Of a stretch of 64,000 nucleotides of DNA, positions 25,404-33,922 are shown one piece after another (the stretch's first letter is position 1; the number at the start of each line of letters is the position of its first letter). The translations under genes were made by a program, and so were the position numbers. The stretch comes from FEB-22 sp003105195. GTDB lineage: Bacteria > Pseudomonadota > Alphaproteobacteria > Rhizobiales > Xanthobacteraceae. The notes under the pieces are model-generated. The model was not told the DNA's origin, did not search any database, and worked only from the letters and a program-made list of their open reading frames with translations. Where the stretch lies: the NCBI GenBank assembly GCA_027493405.1, contig JAOSKV010000023.1, positions 1 to 64,000 on the forward strand, read 5' to 3'.

Positions 25404-25479
25404 TGGCGCTCCCTAGGGGAATCGAACCCCTGTTTCAGCCTTGAGAGGGCCGCGTCCTAGACCGCTAGACGAAGGGAGC
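25404..25479 (-). tRNA. tRNA-Glu (anticodon CTC)
   Basis: The acceptor stem GCTCCCT pairs with AGGGAGC, then discriminator G and an encoded CCA (25406-25404). The D arm is GTC...GAC. The anticodon arm has stem CGGCC/GGCTG and loop CTCTCAA with anticodon CTC. The T arm is GGGGTTCGATTCCCC. All arms fold, so the gene is intact. Confidence 0.93.
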
Positions 25480-25530
25480 CGCGGGTCAGGAGATAGCCTC
25501 GATCCGGCCCCGGTGCAAGCTCGCGCCCCC

Positions 25531-26447
<917 letters not shown>

Positions 26448-26449
<2 letters not shown>

Positions 26450-27464
26450 GACCAACGCGGATCAGCCCGAAACGATGACGGTGGCGGCGGATGCGGACGA
26501 CCGCCTCGACCGTATCCTGGCCCGGCTGACGGGACTGTCCCGCACGCGCCTGAAAGCCCTGATCCTTGCCGGCGAAGTGGCCGTCGCCGCCCGCACGATC
26601 CGCGATCCGGGCCACCGCGTCAACGCGGGTGCGACGATTGCGCTGCAGATTCCGCCGCCGGAACCCGCCGCGCCAGCGGCCGAGGCGATTCCGCTCGCGA
26701 TCGTGCACGAGGACGCGAGCGTCATCGTCATCGACAAGCCGCGCGGGCTGGTCGTGCATCCGGCGGCCGGGAAGGCGACCGGCACCCTGGTCAACGCCCT
26801 GATCGCCCATTGCGGGGCGAGCCTGTCGGGCATCGGCGGGGTCAAGCGGCCCGGCATCGTGCACCGGCTCGACAAGGACACGACCGGCCTGATGGTGGTG
26901 GCGAAGACCGATCGCGCCCACCGGGCGCTCTCCGCCCAGTTCGCCGACCACGGCCGCACCGGGCCGCTGACGCGGGGCTATTTCGCCTTCGTCTGGGGGG
27001 TGCCGGAGCGGCCGCGCGGCACCGTCGCGGCCCCGATCGACCGCCATCCCCACGCCCGCGAGCGCATGGCGGTGCGCGCGGGCGGCCGCGAGGCGGTCAC
27101 ACACTGGGAAATTATCGAGACTTATCAAGGCTCTGATGGAAAACCGGCGGCCGCGCTGCTGGCCTGCCGGCTGGAGACCGGGCGGACCCACCAGATCCGG
27201 GTGCATCTCGCGCATCTCGGCCATCCTCTGATCGGGGACGCAACCTACGGGCCCGGCTTCAGGACCAAGGCCGGCAAGCTCGCGCCGGCCGCCCAGCGGG
27301 CGGTCGAAGCCCTTGAACGGCAAGCCCTTCATGCCCATCTCCTGGGCTTCGAGCACCCCGAGACCGGGGCGTTCATGGAGTTCCGCTCCGAGCTGCCGGA
27401 CGACCTCGCCCGTCTCCGCCGCGCGCTGCGCGCCGGGGGGCCGGAGCGCGTCGCGAAAAACTGA
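26448..27464 (+). CDS. rluD: RluA-family 23S rRNA pseudouridine synthase (RluD-like)
   Basis: The protein has an N-terminal S4 RNA-binding domain (DRILARLTGLSRTRLKALIL) and an RluA catalytic domain with the active-site Asp in HRLDKDTTGLMVVAKT, plus GRTHQIRVHLAHLGHPLIGD. It isomerises uridine to pseudouridine in 23S rRNA during 50S maturation; RluD versus RluC/RluA specificity cannot be decided from motifs alone. Starts at 26448 or 26475 (MTVAADADD) are possible; the latter avoids overlap with the divergent start codon. It lies upstream of rpoH, a common alphaproteobacterial arrangement. Confidence 0.88.
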
Positions 27465-27695
27465 ACCTTCCCAAGGGCCCGTTGTTAACCTCGCGACCCC
27501 ATGACGTGGGTGTGACGAGATGTGACGGCGGGGAGCCTACTTTCGCCGCACGAAGCCATGTATGTTCGGTTCCACGGCCGCTTCGGTCGCCAGGACGCGA
27601 CCGTCCGGTCGCCAGAAACGGGTCGCCGGCTCGGGGGAGCGGCGGCCGCAAACGCCCGCCGAACCCGGGGGCTTGAAACTGTGGAGGGCGCATCA

Positions 27696-28604
27696 ATGGC
27701 CCAGACTGCATCCTTGCCGATCATCTCCGCCGAGAACGGCCTATCCCGCTACCTGGAGGAGATCCGCCGGTTCCCCATGCTGGAACCGCAGGAGGAGTAC
27801 ATGCTCGCCAAGAGCTGGCGCGAGCATGGCGACCGGGATGCGGCCCACCGCCTCGTCACCAGCCACCTGCGCCTCGTGGCCAAGATCGCCATGGGCTATC
27901 GCGGCTACGGCTTGCCGATCTCCGAGGTGATCTCGGAGGGCAATGTCGGCCTGATGCAGGCGGTCAAGCGCTTCGAGCCCGAGAAGGGCTTCCGCCTCGC
28001 CACCTATGCGATGTGGTGGATCAAGGCGGCGATCCAGGAATACATCCTGCGTTCGTGGTCGCTCGTGAAGATGGGCACCACCGCGAACCAGAAGAAGCTG
28101 TTCTTCAACCTGCGCAAGGCGAAGAGCAAGATCTCCGCGCTCGACGAGGGCGACCTGCGCCCGGACCAGGTGCGGATCATCGCCAAGCGCCTCGGCGTCA
28201 CCGAGCAGGACGTGATCGACATGAACCGTCGCCTCGGCGGCGACGCCTCGCTCAACGCGCCGATCCGCGAGGAGGGCGATTCGGGCGAGTGGCAGGACTG
28301 GCTGGTGGACGAGTCCGCGAGCCAGGAGTCGCGCCTGATGGAGAGCGAGGAGGCCGACAACCGCCGCAAGGCGCTCGGCGAGGCGCTCGGCGTGCTCAAC
28401 GAGCGCGAGCGCCGCATCTTCGAGGCGCGCCGGCTCGCCGACGACCCGATCACGCTCGAGGAGCTCGCCGAGGAGTTCGGCGTCTCGCGCGAGCGCGTGC
28501 GCCAGATCGAGGTGCGCGCCTTCGAGAAGGTGCAGAAGGCCGTCAAGTCCCGCGTCGCCGCCATGGAGCGCGCGCCCGCGGAAGCCGCGATGGCGGCGCA
28601 CTGA
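27696..28604 (+). CDS. rpoH: RNA polymerase heat-shock sigma factor RpoH
   Basis: The 302-residue sigma-70 family protein has region 2 (EGNVGLMQAVKRFEPEKGFR, YAMWWIKAAIQEYIL), the RpoH box QKKLFFNLRKAK and region 4 (LEELAEEFGVSRERVRQIE). The RpoH box separates it from other alternative sigma factors. ATG at 27696 has GTGGAGG about 9 bases upstream; the longer frame from 27522 is rejected because homology begins at MAQTASLP. The 231-base gap before it should hold its promoter. Closely followed by a terminator hairpin. Confidence 0.95.
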   Translation: MAQTASLPIISAENGLSRYLEEIRRFPMLEPQEEYMLAKSWREHGDRDAAHRLVTSHLRLVAKIAMGYRGYGLPISEVISEGNVGLMQAVKRFEPEKGFRLATYAMWWIKAAIQEYILRSWSLVKMGTTANQKKLFFNLRKAKSKISALDEGDLRPDQVRIIAKRLGVTEQDVIDMNRRLGGDASLNAPIREEGDSGEWQDWLVDESASQESRLMESEEADNRRKALGEALGVLNERERRIFEARRLADDPITLEELAEEFGVSRERVRQIEVRAFEKVQKAVKSRVAAMERAPAEAAMAAH

Positions 28605-28627
28605 CGCGAGCAGCTGCGGTACAGCCG

Positions 28628-28651
28628 ATGGCCGGGCGCAAGCCCGGCCAT
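28628..28651 (+). terminator. rpoH terminator hairpin
   Basis: ATGGCCGGGC pairs perfectly with GCCCGGCCAT across a GCAA tetraloop, followed by TTTC. It lies 23 bases after the rpoH stop and 12 bases from the end of the convergent toxin gene. Confidence 0.75.
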
Positions 28652-28663
28652 TTCGTGATCCCC

Positions 28664-28957
28664 TCACGGTCCGTCCGGCTGCAACGGCGCCCGCGCGCCG
28701 TGGCGGATGTGCAGCACGATCAGCGCATCCCTCTGGACGACATAGAAGATCAGGTAGGGATATCGCACGACCGGCATGACACGAACGTGCGGCCGTTCCT
28801 TGAGCGGGCGACCCATGCCCGGAAAGCGCGCGAGCAGCGTGAGTGTCGACCTTATCTTCTCCTCGACGGCACGTGCGCCTGCCGAGTTTCGCTCGGCGAG
28901 GTAGGACGAAATCGAATTGAGATCGTTGACGGCACGCAGCGAATAGCGGACCCTCAT
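28664..28957 (-). CDS. RelE/ParE-family toxin
   Basis: The 97-residue protein matches ParE/RelE: MRVRYSLRAVNDLNSISSYL, then GARAVEEKIRSTLTLLARFPGMGRPL, then YPYLIFYVVQRDALIVLHIRHG. The last segment with the R-x-x-Y-x-I-x-Y pattern is the usual signature. ATG at 28957 overlaps the antitoxin stop (ATGA). Whether the target is gyrase (ParE) or mRNA (RelE) cannot be decided. Confidence 0.88.
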   Translation of the reverse strand: MRVRYSLRAVNDLNSISSYLAERNSAGARAVEEKIRSTLTLLARFPGMGRPLKERPHVRVMPVVRYPYLIFYVVQRDALIVLHIRHGARAPLQPDGP

Positions 28958-29181
28958 CGCCGGAAGCGCGCGTACGCCTCCTCGACCTGGGCGTCCGTCG
29001 CGAATTCGCCTCGCTCGGCCTGGGCCAGAGCCTCGTCGACGGCCGCGAGCTCGTCCTCGCTTGCGACATGGGGATCGGCTCCGAGACGGTCGAGCGCAAG
29101 CAGCAGCTCGGCCGCCTCGTCCTGTCGTGCCGCCGGCCATCGCCGAACGACTGCGAGAGCCCGCTCCAGAAGATCACTCAT
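28954..29181 (-). CDS. Antitoxin of the ParE/RelE pair
   Basis: A 75-residue acidic, helical protein (MSDLLERALAVVRRWPAARQ, EDELAAVDEALAQAERGEFA) ending VEEAYARFRR. The 'ALAQAERGE' segment is typical of antitoxins next to RelE/ParE toxins. Its stop overlaps the toxin start by four bases, giving coupled translation. Confidence 0.82.
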   Translation of the reverse strand: MSDLLERALAVVRRWPAARQDEAAELLLALDRLGADPHVASEDELAAVDEALAQAERGEFATDAQVEEAYARFRR

Positions 29182-29220
29182 CTGAAAACATTAGCACGGC
29201 CGACTGCTCGCGTCATGCGC

Positions 29221-29631
29221 CTACTCGGCCGATACGGCTTCTCCGTATTGCGCGTCGCTCACCTTCTCCATCCAGTCGACATACTTGCCGTCGAGCTCCT
29301 CCTGCATCGCGAGGTGCACCATGCGCATGCCGGGGCTGGCGCCGTGCCAGTGCTTCTCGCCGGGCGGGATCCACACGGTGTCGCCGGCACGGATCTCGCG
29401 CATGGGCCCGCCCCAGCTCTGCACCCGCCCGACGCCCCACAGGACGTGCAGGGTCTGGCCGAGCGGATGGGTGTGCCAGGCCGTGCGCGCGCCCGGCTCG
29501 AAGCTCACGCGGTTGGCGCGCAGCCGCGCCGGCGCCGGCGCCTCCACGATCGGGTCCTGGTGCACGGTCCCGGTGAACCAGTCGGCATTGGCGCGGCGCG
29601 TCGGCTTGGCGCCCATGCGGAAGATATCCAT
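29221..29631 (-). CDS. Cupin-domain protein (in-frame with dehydrogenase)
   Basis: The 136-residue single cupin starts MDIFRMGAKPTRR after an AGGGAGG Shine-Dalgarno 7 bases upstream. Cupin motif 1 is ARTAWHTHPLGQTLHVLWGVG and motif 2 is IPPGEKHWHGASPG, with the metal-binding histidines present. It resembles small cupins annotated as mandelonitrile-lyase-like or carboxymuconolactone-associated proteins. Its own ribosome-binding site suggests it is normally a separate polypeptide. Confidence 0.7.
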   Translation of the reverse strand: MDIFRMGAKPTRRANADWFTGTVHQDPIVEAPAPARLRANRVSFEPGARTAWHTHPLGQTLHVLWGVGRVQSWGGPMREIRAGDTVWIPPGEKHWHGASPGMRMVHLAMQEELDGKYVDWMEKVSDAQYGEAVSAE

Positions 29632-30813
29632 GCGAGTCCTCCCTGTTCGACGGCGCGCATCATAAACCAGTTCGGGCCAGGGCACGATGGTGCTCTTGAC
29701 GGTGCGCATCGCCATGGCATCGGCGACCGCGTTGGACACGCCCTCCTCGGTGAAGGGATAGAGCGTCTGCATCTCGAGCCAGGGATACTTGTCGCGCGCG
29801 CGATAGAGCATATCCACGCCGAGCGGCAGGTCGTTGGCCGTGAACGCCCAGGAGCCGAGCACGTCGAGGTCCTTGGCGCAGATGCGGTGCCAGGAGGTCA
29901 TGATCGCGCCCGCATCCGTGAACTGGCCCATCTCGACATAGGTGCCGCCGTCGCGCAGGAACTCGATGCCCTCGGGGCCGGCGCTCGGATGGCCCGAGCA
30001 GTCCATCACGAGGTCGGCGCCGAAGCCGCCGACGATCTCGCGCACCCGCGCGATGCGTGCTTCCGGCGTCGTCACCTGCGCGATGTCCACGGTCGCCTCC
30101 GCGCCGAACTTGCGCGCGAGCGCGAGCCGCGGCGCTTCCGGCGCGCCGACGCAGATCACGCGGCCCGCGCCCATCTCCTGCGCGGCCGCGACCGCGAGGA
30201 TGCCGATCGGCCCCGAGCCCTGGATCACCACGGTCTGCCCCCACTTGAAGCGACCCGCCCCGATCGCGCGGTTGAAGGCGCGGATGCAGGAGGTGAGCGG
30301 CTCGGAGAGCGCGCCGAGCCTGAGCGGCATGTCGTCGTAGAGCTTGTAGACCTTGGTGCCGGGCAGCATCTCGAGGTCGACATAGACGTACTCGGCCCAG
30401 CCGCCCCAGAGATGCGGCGGCTTGTCGAAGCCGAGATAGCGCCCGTAATAGACGGGCGTCAGGCACTTGTTCGCGTTCTCGGGATAATGGACGCAGTAGT
30501 AGCAGCTGCCGCACGGCATCAGCGGCGGGATCATCACCTTGGAGCCGACGTCGAGCGGCTTCTCCATGAAGTCGGCGCGGAACTCCGCGCCCTTCTCGAC
30601 GATCACGCCGCCGAGCTCGTGCCCGAGCGTGAACGGCCAGGGCAGCGGCTTCGGCCAGTGGCCCTTGAGGATGTGCAGGTCCGTGCCGCACACGCCGCAG
30701 GCGCCGATCTGGATCAGCGCCGCCTTGCGTCCGACCTTCGGCCACGGCACCGAGCGGATCGCCGGCGCGCTCCCCGGCCCCGCGAAGGTCGCGACACGGA
30801 TCTCGCGCGGCAT
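29221..30813 (-). CDS. Zn-dependent alcohol dehydrogenase (MDR), reading through in frame into a cupin domain
   Basis: Residues 1 to about 390 are a medium-chain dehydrogenase. Catalytic Zn site: GVCGTDLHIL and LGHELGGVI. Structural-Zn cysteines: PPLMPCGSCYYC and NKC. NAD-binding motif: GSGPIGILAVAAAQEMG. After STIVPWPELVYD the frame stays open into a complete cupin with its own Shine-Dalgarno and ATG at 29631. So either this is a 530-residue fusion, or the dehydrogenase stop was lost by a one-base indel; a TGA lies in another frame at the junction (GGT TTA TGA). ATG at 30813 follows GGAGGAAG. Confidence 0.75.
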   Translation of the reverse strand: MPREIRVATFAGPGSAPAIRSVPWPKVGRKAALIQIGACGVCGTDLHILKGHWPKPLPWPFTLGHELGGVIVEKGAEFRADFMEKPLDVGSKVMIPPLMPCGSCYYCVHYPENANKCLTPVYYGRYLGFDKPPHLWGGWAEYVYVDLEMLPGTKVYKLYDDMPLRLGALSEPLTSCIRAFNRAIGAGRFKWGQTVVIQGSGPIGILAVAAAQEMGAGRVICVGAPEAPRLALARKFGAEATVDIAQVTTPEARIARVREIVGGFGADLVMDCSGHPSAGPEGIEFLRDGGTYVEMGQFTDAGAIMTSWHRICAKDLDVLGSWAFTANDLPLGVDMLYRARDKYPWLEMQTLYPFTEEGVSNAVADAMAMRTVKSTIVPWPELVYDARRRTGRTRMDIFRMGAKPTRRANADWFTGTVHQDPIVEAPAPARLRANRVSFEPGARTAWHTHPLGQTLHVLWGVGRVQSWGGPMREIRAGDTVWIPPGEKHWHGASPGMRMVHLAMQEELDGKYVDWMEKVSDAQYGEAVSAE

Positions 30814-30834
30814 TGCTCTTCCTCCCACATCGAC

Positions 30835-30887
30835 CCGTCGTCCTGAGGCGCGAGGCTGCGAAGCCGCCGGGCCTCGAGGGACGACGG
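30835..30887. repeat. Palindromic intergenic repeat (CCGTCGTCC...GGACGACGG)
   Basis: An imperfect inverted repeat with outer arms CCGTCGTCC and GGACGACGG (separated from perfect symmetry by one base) and inner GAGGC/GCCTC, between the dehydrogenase start and the upstream gene. Elements with this CGTCGTCCTGAGG...CCTCGA.GGACGACG layout are dispersed in Hyphomicrobiales genomes. Confidence 0.7.
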
Positions 30888-30903
30888 CTGACAACGACCG
30901 CGG

Positions 30904-32424
30904 CTACTGTCCCCAGGCCTTGAAGGCCTCTTCGAAGGCGCGCTCGCCGGGGGTGCCTTTCTCGATCGCCAGGATGGCGCGGCGGCCGTTGTTGTAGACG
31001 ATCGGGATGTCGAACCAGGAGCGCTCCTTGAGGAGCTGCAGGTTGCGCTGCATGTCGCTCTCGACGGCGGAGAGGCCGACCAGGAAGAAGCCCGACGTCA
31101 CCTTCACGGCGAGGCCGGCGAGCGGCGCGCCGCGGGTCTGCTCGGACTGCTTCATCAGGATGCCGGGCACGTTGGCGATGCCGCCGAAGGGAAAGTCGGC
31201 CGGCAGGTTGAAGGTGATCTCGATGGTGTGGCTCGCGGGCAGCGCCTGGTCGGCGTTGCGGCGGAGCGAGAACGTCATGGTCATGCGCCGCTCGGGCACC
31301 TCGAGGTCGGCGCGCACCGCGACGTCGGCGGGCTGGCCCGGCTGCGGCGACACCTGCTCGGTGCGCCAGATCGCCGAGCCGATATAGCGCTTGCCCTGCG
31401 GATCGGAGGGATCCTCCTCGTAGAGCACCACGCGCTGGGCGACGGCGGCGCCCGCCTGCGGCTGCGCGGGCGCATCGGTCTTGGGCTGGCCCTGCGCGGC
31501 CTGGTCCGGCTGGCCCACGCGGTCCGGAATCTTCTGCTTCGGCGGCGCGGCCTCCTTCCGGGTCACGGCCTGCTGCTTGCCGCGCACCGCGTTGAACACG
31601 CCCGCGATGCGCTCGCGCTGCCAGAAGGCGGTGGCGCCGAGTGCCAGAATGACCAGCACCGTCACGAGCGCCGCGACCAGCCCGACGCGCGAGCGGCGTG
31701 GCTCCTCTCCATAGGGCTCCGCCCCCATCGGACGCTGGCCGCGCATTCCGCGCGGCTCCGCCCGCTCGTCGAGGCCGCGCGGCGGCTCGGGCGGGCGCGG
31801 GCGCTCCTCGGGACGCGGCGGCGGCGCCGCGCGCGCGGCGTCCCGGTTCGGCCGCACCGGCTCGCGCAGTCCCTCGGGCTCCAGGCGCGGCTCGAGCCGC
31901 TCGTAGTCGTGGCTCGGCGGCGGCACCGCCGCATAGGCCTCGCGCGCGGACTTCGCGGCATGAGCGGCCGCCTCGCCGAGGCTCTCGGCCTCCGCCACCA
32001 CGTCGCGGAACCCTTTCAGGCCCTCGTCGGTGAGCGGCGGCCGGTCGGCGCCGAGCCGGCTGCGGGCCCGCTCCGGCTCGGCGGGCTTCGCGTCTTCCTT
32101 GCCGGGCTTGGCGGACTTGCGTTCCTCGCGCGCGGGCTTTGCATCCTTCGCGGGCTCCGTCGGAGCCTCGGGTTTCGCCGCCTCCTTGCCGGGTTCCGGC
32201 TCGGGCCGGGCCCGGCGCGCGGCCTCGGCCTCGATCTTGCGGATCGCCTCCTCGAGGCCGAGCCGCTCGCGCGTGATCTCGGACTCGGTGAGCGGCGGGG
32301 TCATGCCGCGCAGCTGGCCGACCAGCGCGGTGCGCGCGCGCTCGTAGAGCGCGCGGCGCGCCTCGCCGGTGTTCTTCTCGAGCCCGGCGACGGCCTTGGC
32401 GATCAGCGGGTAGTAATCGGCCAT
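30904..32424 (-). CDS. Proline/charge-rich single-pass membrane protein of unknown function
   Basis: 506 residues. A helical N-terminus (MADYYPLIAKAVAGLEKNTG, LYERARTALVGQLRGM) is followed by a long Lys/Glu/Pro/Arg-rich linker (residues about 85-260), one membrane helix (VGLVAALVTVLVILALGATAF) and a periplasmic globular domain (TFSLRRNADQALPASHTIEI, ADFPFGGIANVPGI, VKVTSGFFLVGLSAVESDMQ). This architecture recurs in Hyphomicrobiales but I know no function. The topology suggests the cytoplasmic N-terminus senses or tethers something. Intact, with good codon usage. Confidence 0.8.
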   Translation of the reverse strand: MADYYPLIAKAVAGLEKNTGEARRALYERARTALVGQLRGMTPPLTESEITRERLGLEEAIRKIEAEAARRARPEPEPGKEAAKPEAPTEPAKDAKPAREERKSAKPGKEDAKPAEPERARSRLGADRPPLTDEGLKGFRDVVAEAESLGEAAAHAAKSAREAYAAVPPPSHDYERLEPRLEPEGLREPVRPNRDAARAAPPPRPEERPRPPEPPRGLDERAEPRGMRGQRPMGAEPYGEEPRRSRVGLVAALVTVLVILALGATAFWQRERIAGVFNAVRGKQQAVTRKEAAPPKQKIPDRVGQPDQAAQGQPKTDAPAQPQAGAAVAQRVVLYEEDPSDPQGKRYIGSAIWRTEQVSPQPGQPADVAVRADLEVPERRMTMTFSLRRNADQALPASHTIEITFNLPADFPFGGIANVPGILMKQSEQTRGAPLAGLAVKVTSGFFLVGLSAVESDMQRNLQLLKERSWFDIPIVYNNGRRAILAIEKGTPGERAFEEAFKAWGQ

Positions 32425-32450
32425 CCTGCTCCCGTTCTACCGTGCCAATT

Positions 32451-32467
32451 CCTAACGAGCCGTTAGG
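32451..32467. promoter_or_regulatory. Inverted repeat CCTAACG-AGC-CGTTAGG
   Basis: A perfect 7-base inverted repeat with a three-base centre, followed by GTTAACG, 27 bases upstream of the preceding ATG. It could be an operator (compact, AT-richer than flanks) or the end of the purA transcript. No T-run follows. Confidence 0.4.
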
Positions 32468-32505
32468 GTTAACGAAATCGGGACCGGATCCCCGGGGTTC
32501 CGGGC

Positions 32506-33798
32506 TCAGGCCTCGAAGGGGTTCTGCACCAGGATCGTGTCCTCCCGCTCGGGGCTGGTCGAGAGCAGCGCCACCGGACAGTCCACCAGCTCCTCGACCC
32601 GGCGCACATACTTGATCGCCTGGGCGGGCAGATCGGCCCAGGAGCGCGCGCCCGCGGTTGCGCTGTTCCAGCCTTCCACGGTCTCGTAGACCGGCTCGAC
32701 GCGGGCCTGCGCGGCGGCGCTCGCCGGAAGATAGTCGATTTCGCGGCCGTCGAGGCGATAGCGCACGCAGACCTTGATCTCCTCGAAGCCGTCCAGGATG
32801 TCCAGCTTGGTGAGCGCGAGGCCGTCGATGCCGCTGGTGCGCGCGGTCTGGCGCACCAGCACGGCGTCGAACCAGCCGCAGCGCCGCGGGCGCCCCGTCA
32901 CGGTTCCGAACTCGCGCCCGCGCTCGCCGATGCGGCGCCCGATCGCGTTGTCCTGCTCGGTCGGGAACGGACCGGCGCCGACCCGCGTCGTATAGGCCTT
33001 GCAGATGCCGAGCACATAGCCGAGGGCGCGCGGCCCGAGGCCGCTGCCCGTCGCCGCATTGGCGGCCACCGTGTTGGACGAGGTGACGAACGGATAGGTG
33101 CCGTGGTCGACGTCGAGCAGCGCGCCCTGCGCGCCCTCGAACAGGATCCGCCGCCCCTCGCGCCGCTTGGCGTCGAGCAGCTGCCACACCCGGTCCATGT
33201 AGGGCAGCACGCGCGGCGCCACCGCGGCGAGCTCGTCCCGGATGGTCGCGCGATTCACCTCGTCGAGGCCGAACCCGCGCCGCAGCGCATTGTGGTGCGC
33301 GAGCAGGCCGTCGATCTTCTCCTCGATCGCTTCGAGATCGGCGAGGTCCATGAGCCGGATCGCGCGCCGGCCGATCTTGTCCTCGTAGGCCGGGCCGATG
33401 CCGCGCTTGGTGGTGCCGATGCGCACGCCGACATCGGAGGATTCGCGGAAGCCGTCGAGCTCGCGGTGCAGCGAGAGGATCAGCGGCGCATTCTCGGCGA
33501 TTCGCAGGGTTTCGGGCGACACGGCGACTCCGGCGCGCTGCAGCCGGTCGATCTCCTCGACCAGGGCGTAGGGGTCGAGCACCACGCCGTTGCCGATCAC
33601 CGAGAGCTTGCCGGGCCGGACCACGCCCGAGGGCAGCAGCGAGAGCTTGAAGGTCTTGCCGTCGATGACCAGGGTATGGCCCGCATTGTGGCCGCCCTGG
33701 AATCGCACCACCACGTCGGCCTGCTCGGAGAGCCAGTCGACGATCTTCCCCTTGCCTTCGTCTCCCCACTGGGAGCCGACCACGACCACATTCGCCAT
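32506..33798 (-). CDS. purA: Adenylosuccinate synthetase
   Basis: The 430-residue enzyme joins IMP and aspartate with GTP in AMP synthesis. Motifs: GSQWGDEGKGKIVDWL (phosphate loop and catalytic Asp), GGHNAGHT, GTTKRGIGPAYEDK, FEGAQGALLDVDHGTYPFVT and VTGRPRRCGW. ATG at 33798 (MANVVVVG) is the family start; the nominal frame from 34110 overlaps the neighbour. Full length, no anomalies. Confidence 0.96.
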   Translation of the reverse strand: MANVVVVGSQWGDEGKGKIVDWLSEQADVVVRFQGGHNAGHTLVIDGKTFKLSLLPSGVVRPGKLSVIGNGVVLDPYALVEEIDRLQRAGVAVSPETLRIAENAPLILSLHRELDGFRESSDVGVRIGTTKRGIGPAYEDKIGRRAIRLMDLADLEAIEEKIDGLLAHHNALRRGFGLDEVNRATIRDELAAVAPRVLPYMDRVWQLLDAKRREGRRILFEGAQGALLDVDHGTYPFVTSSNTVAANAATGSGLGPRALGYVLGICKAYTTRVGAGPFPTEQDNAIGRRIGERGREFGTVTGRPRRCGWFDAVLVRQTARTSGIDGLALTKLDILDGFEEIKVCVRYRLDGREIDYLPASAAAQARVEPVYETVEGWNSATAGARSWADLPAQAIKYVRRVEELVDCPVALLSTSPEREDTILVQNPFEA

Positions 33799-33922
33799 GA
33801 ACACCCCGAAATCGGGCCGCGCCGCACCGGCGCGCGAGGCCCCGCGGGGCCCCCCTCCCGATAGAGTAACGGACCCGGGGAGGCAAGGCGCCGGGCGGAT
33901 TTCGCCTGCTGGGACAGGGCCC

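Noticed and set aside
29660..33886. A 1408-codon minus-strand open frame
   Set aside because: It overlaps purA, the proline-rich membrane protein and the dehydrogenase in another frame. No motif; Arg/Ala/Gly-rich shadow.
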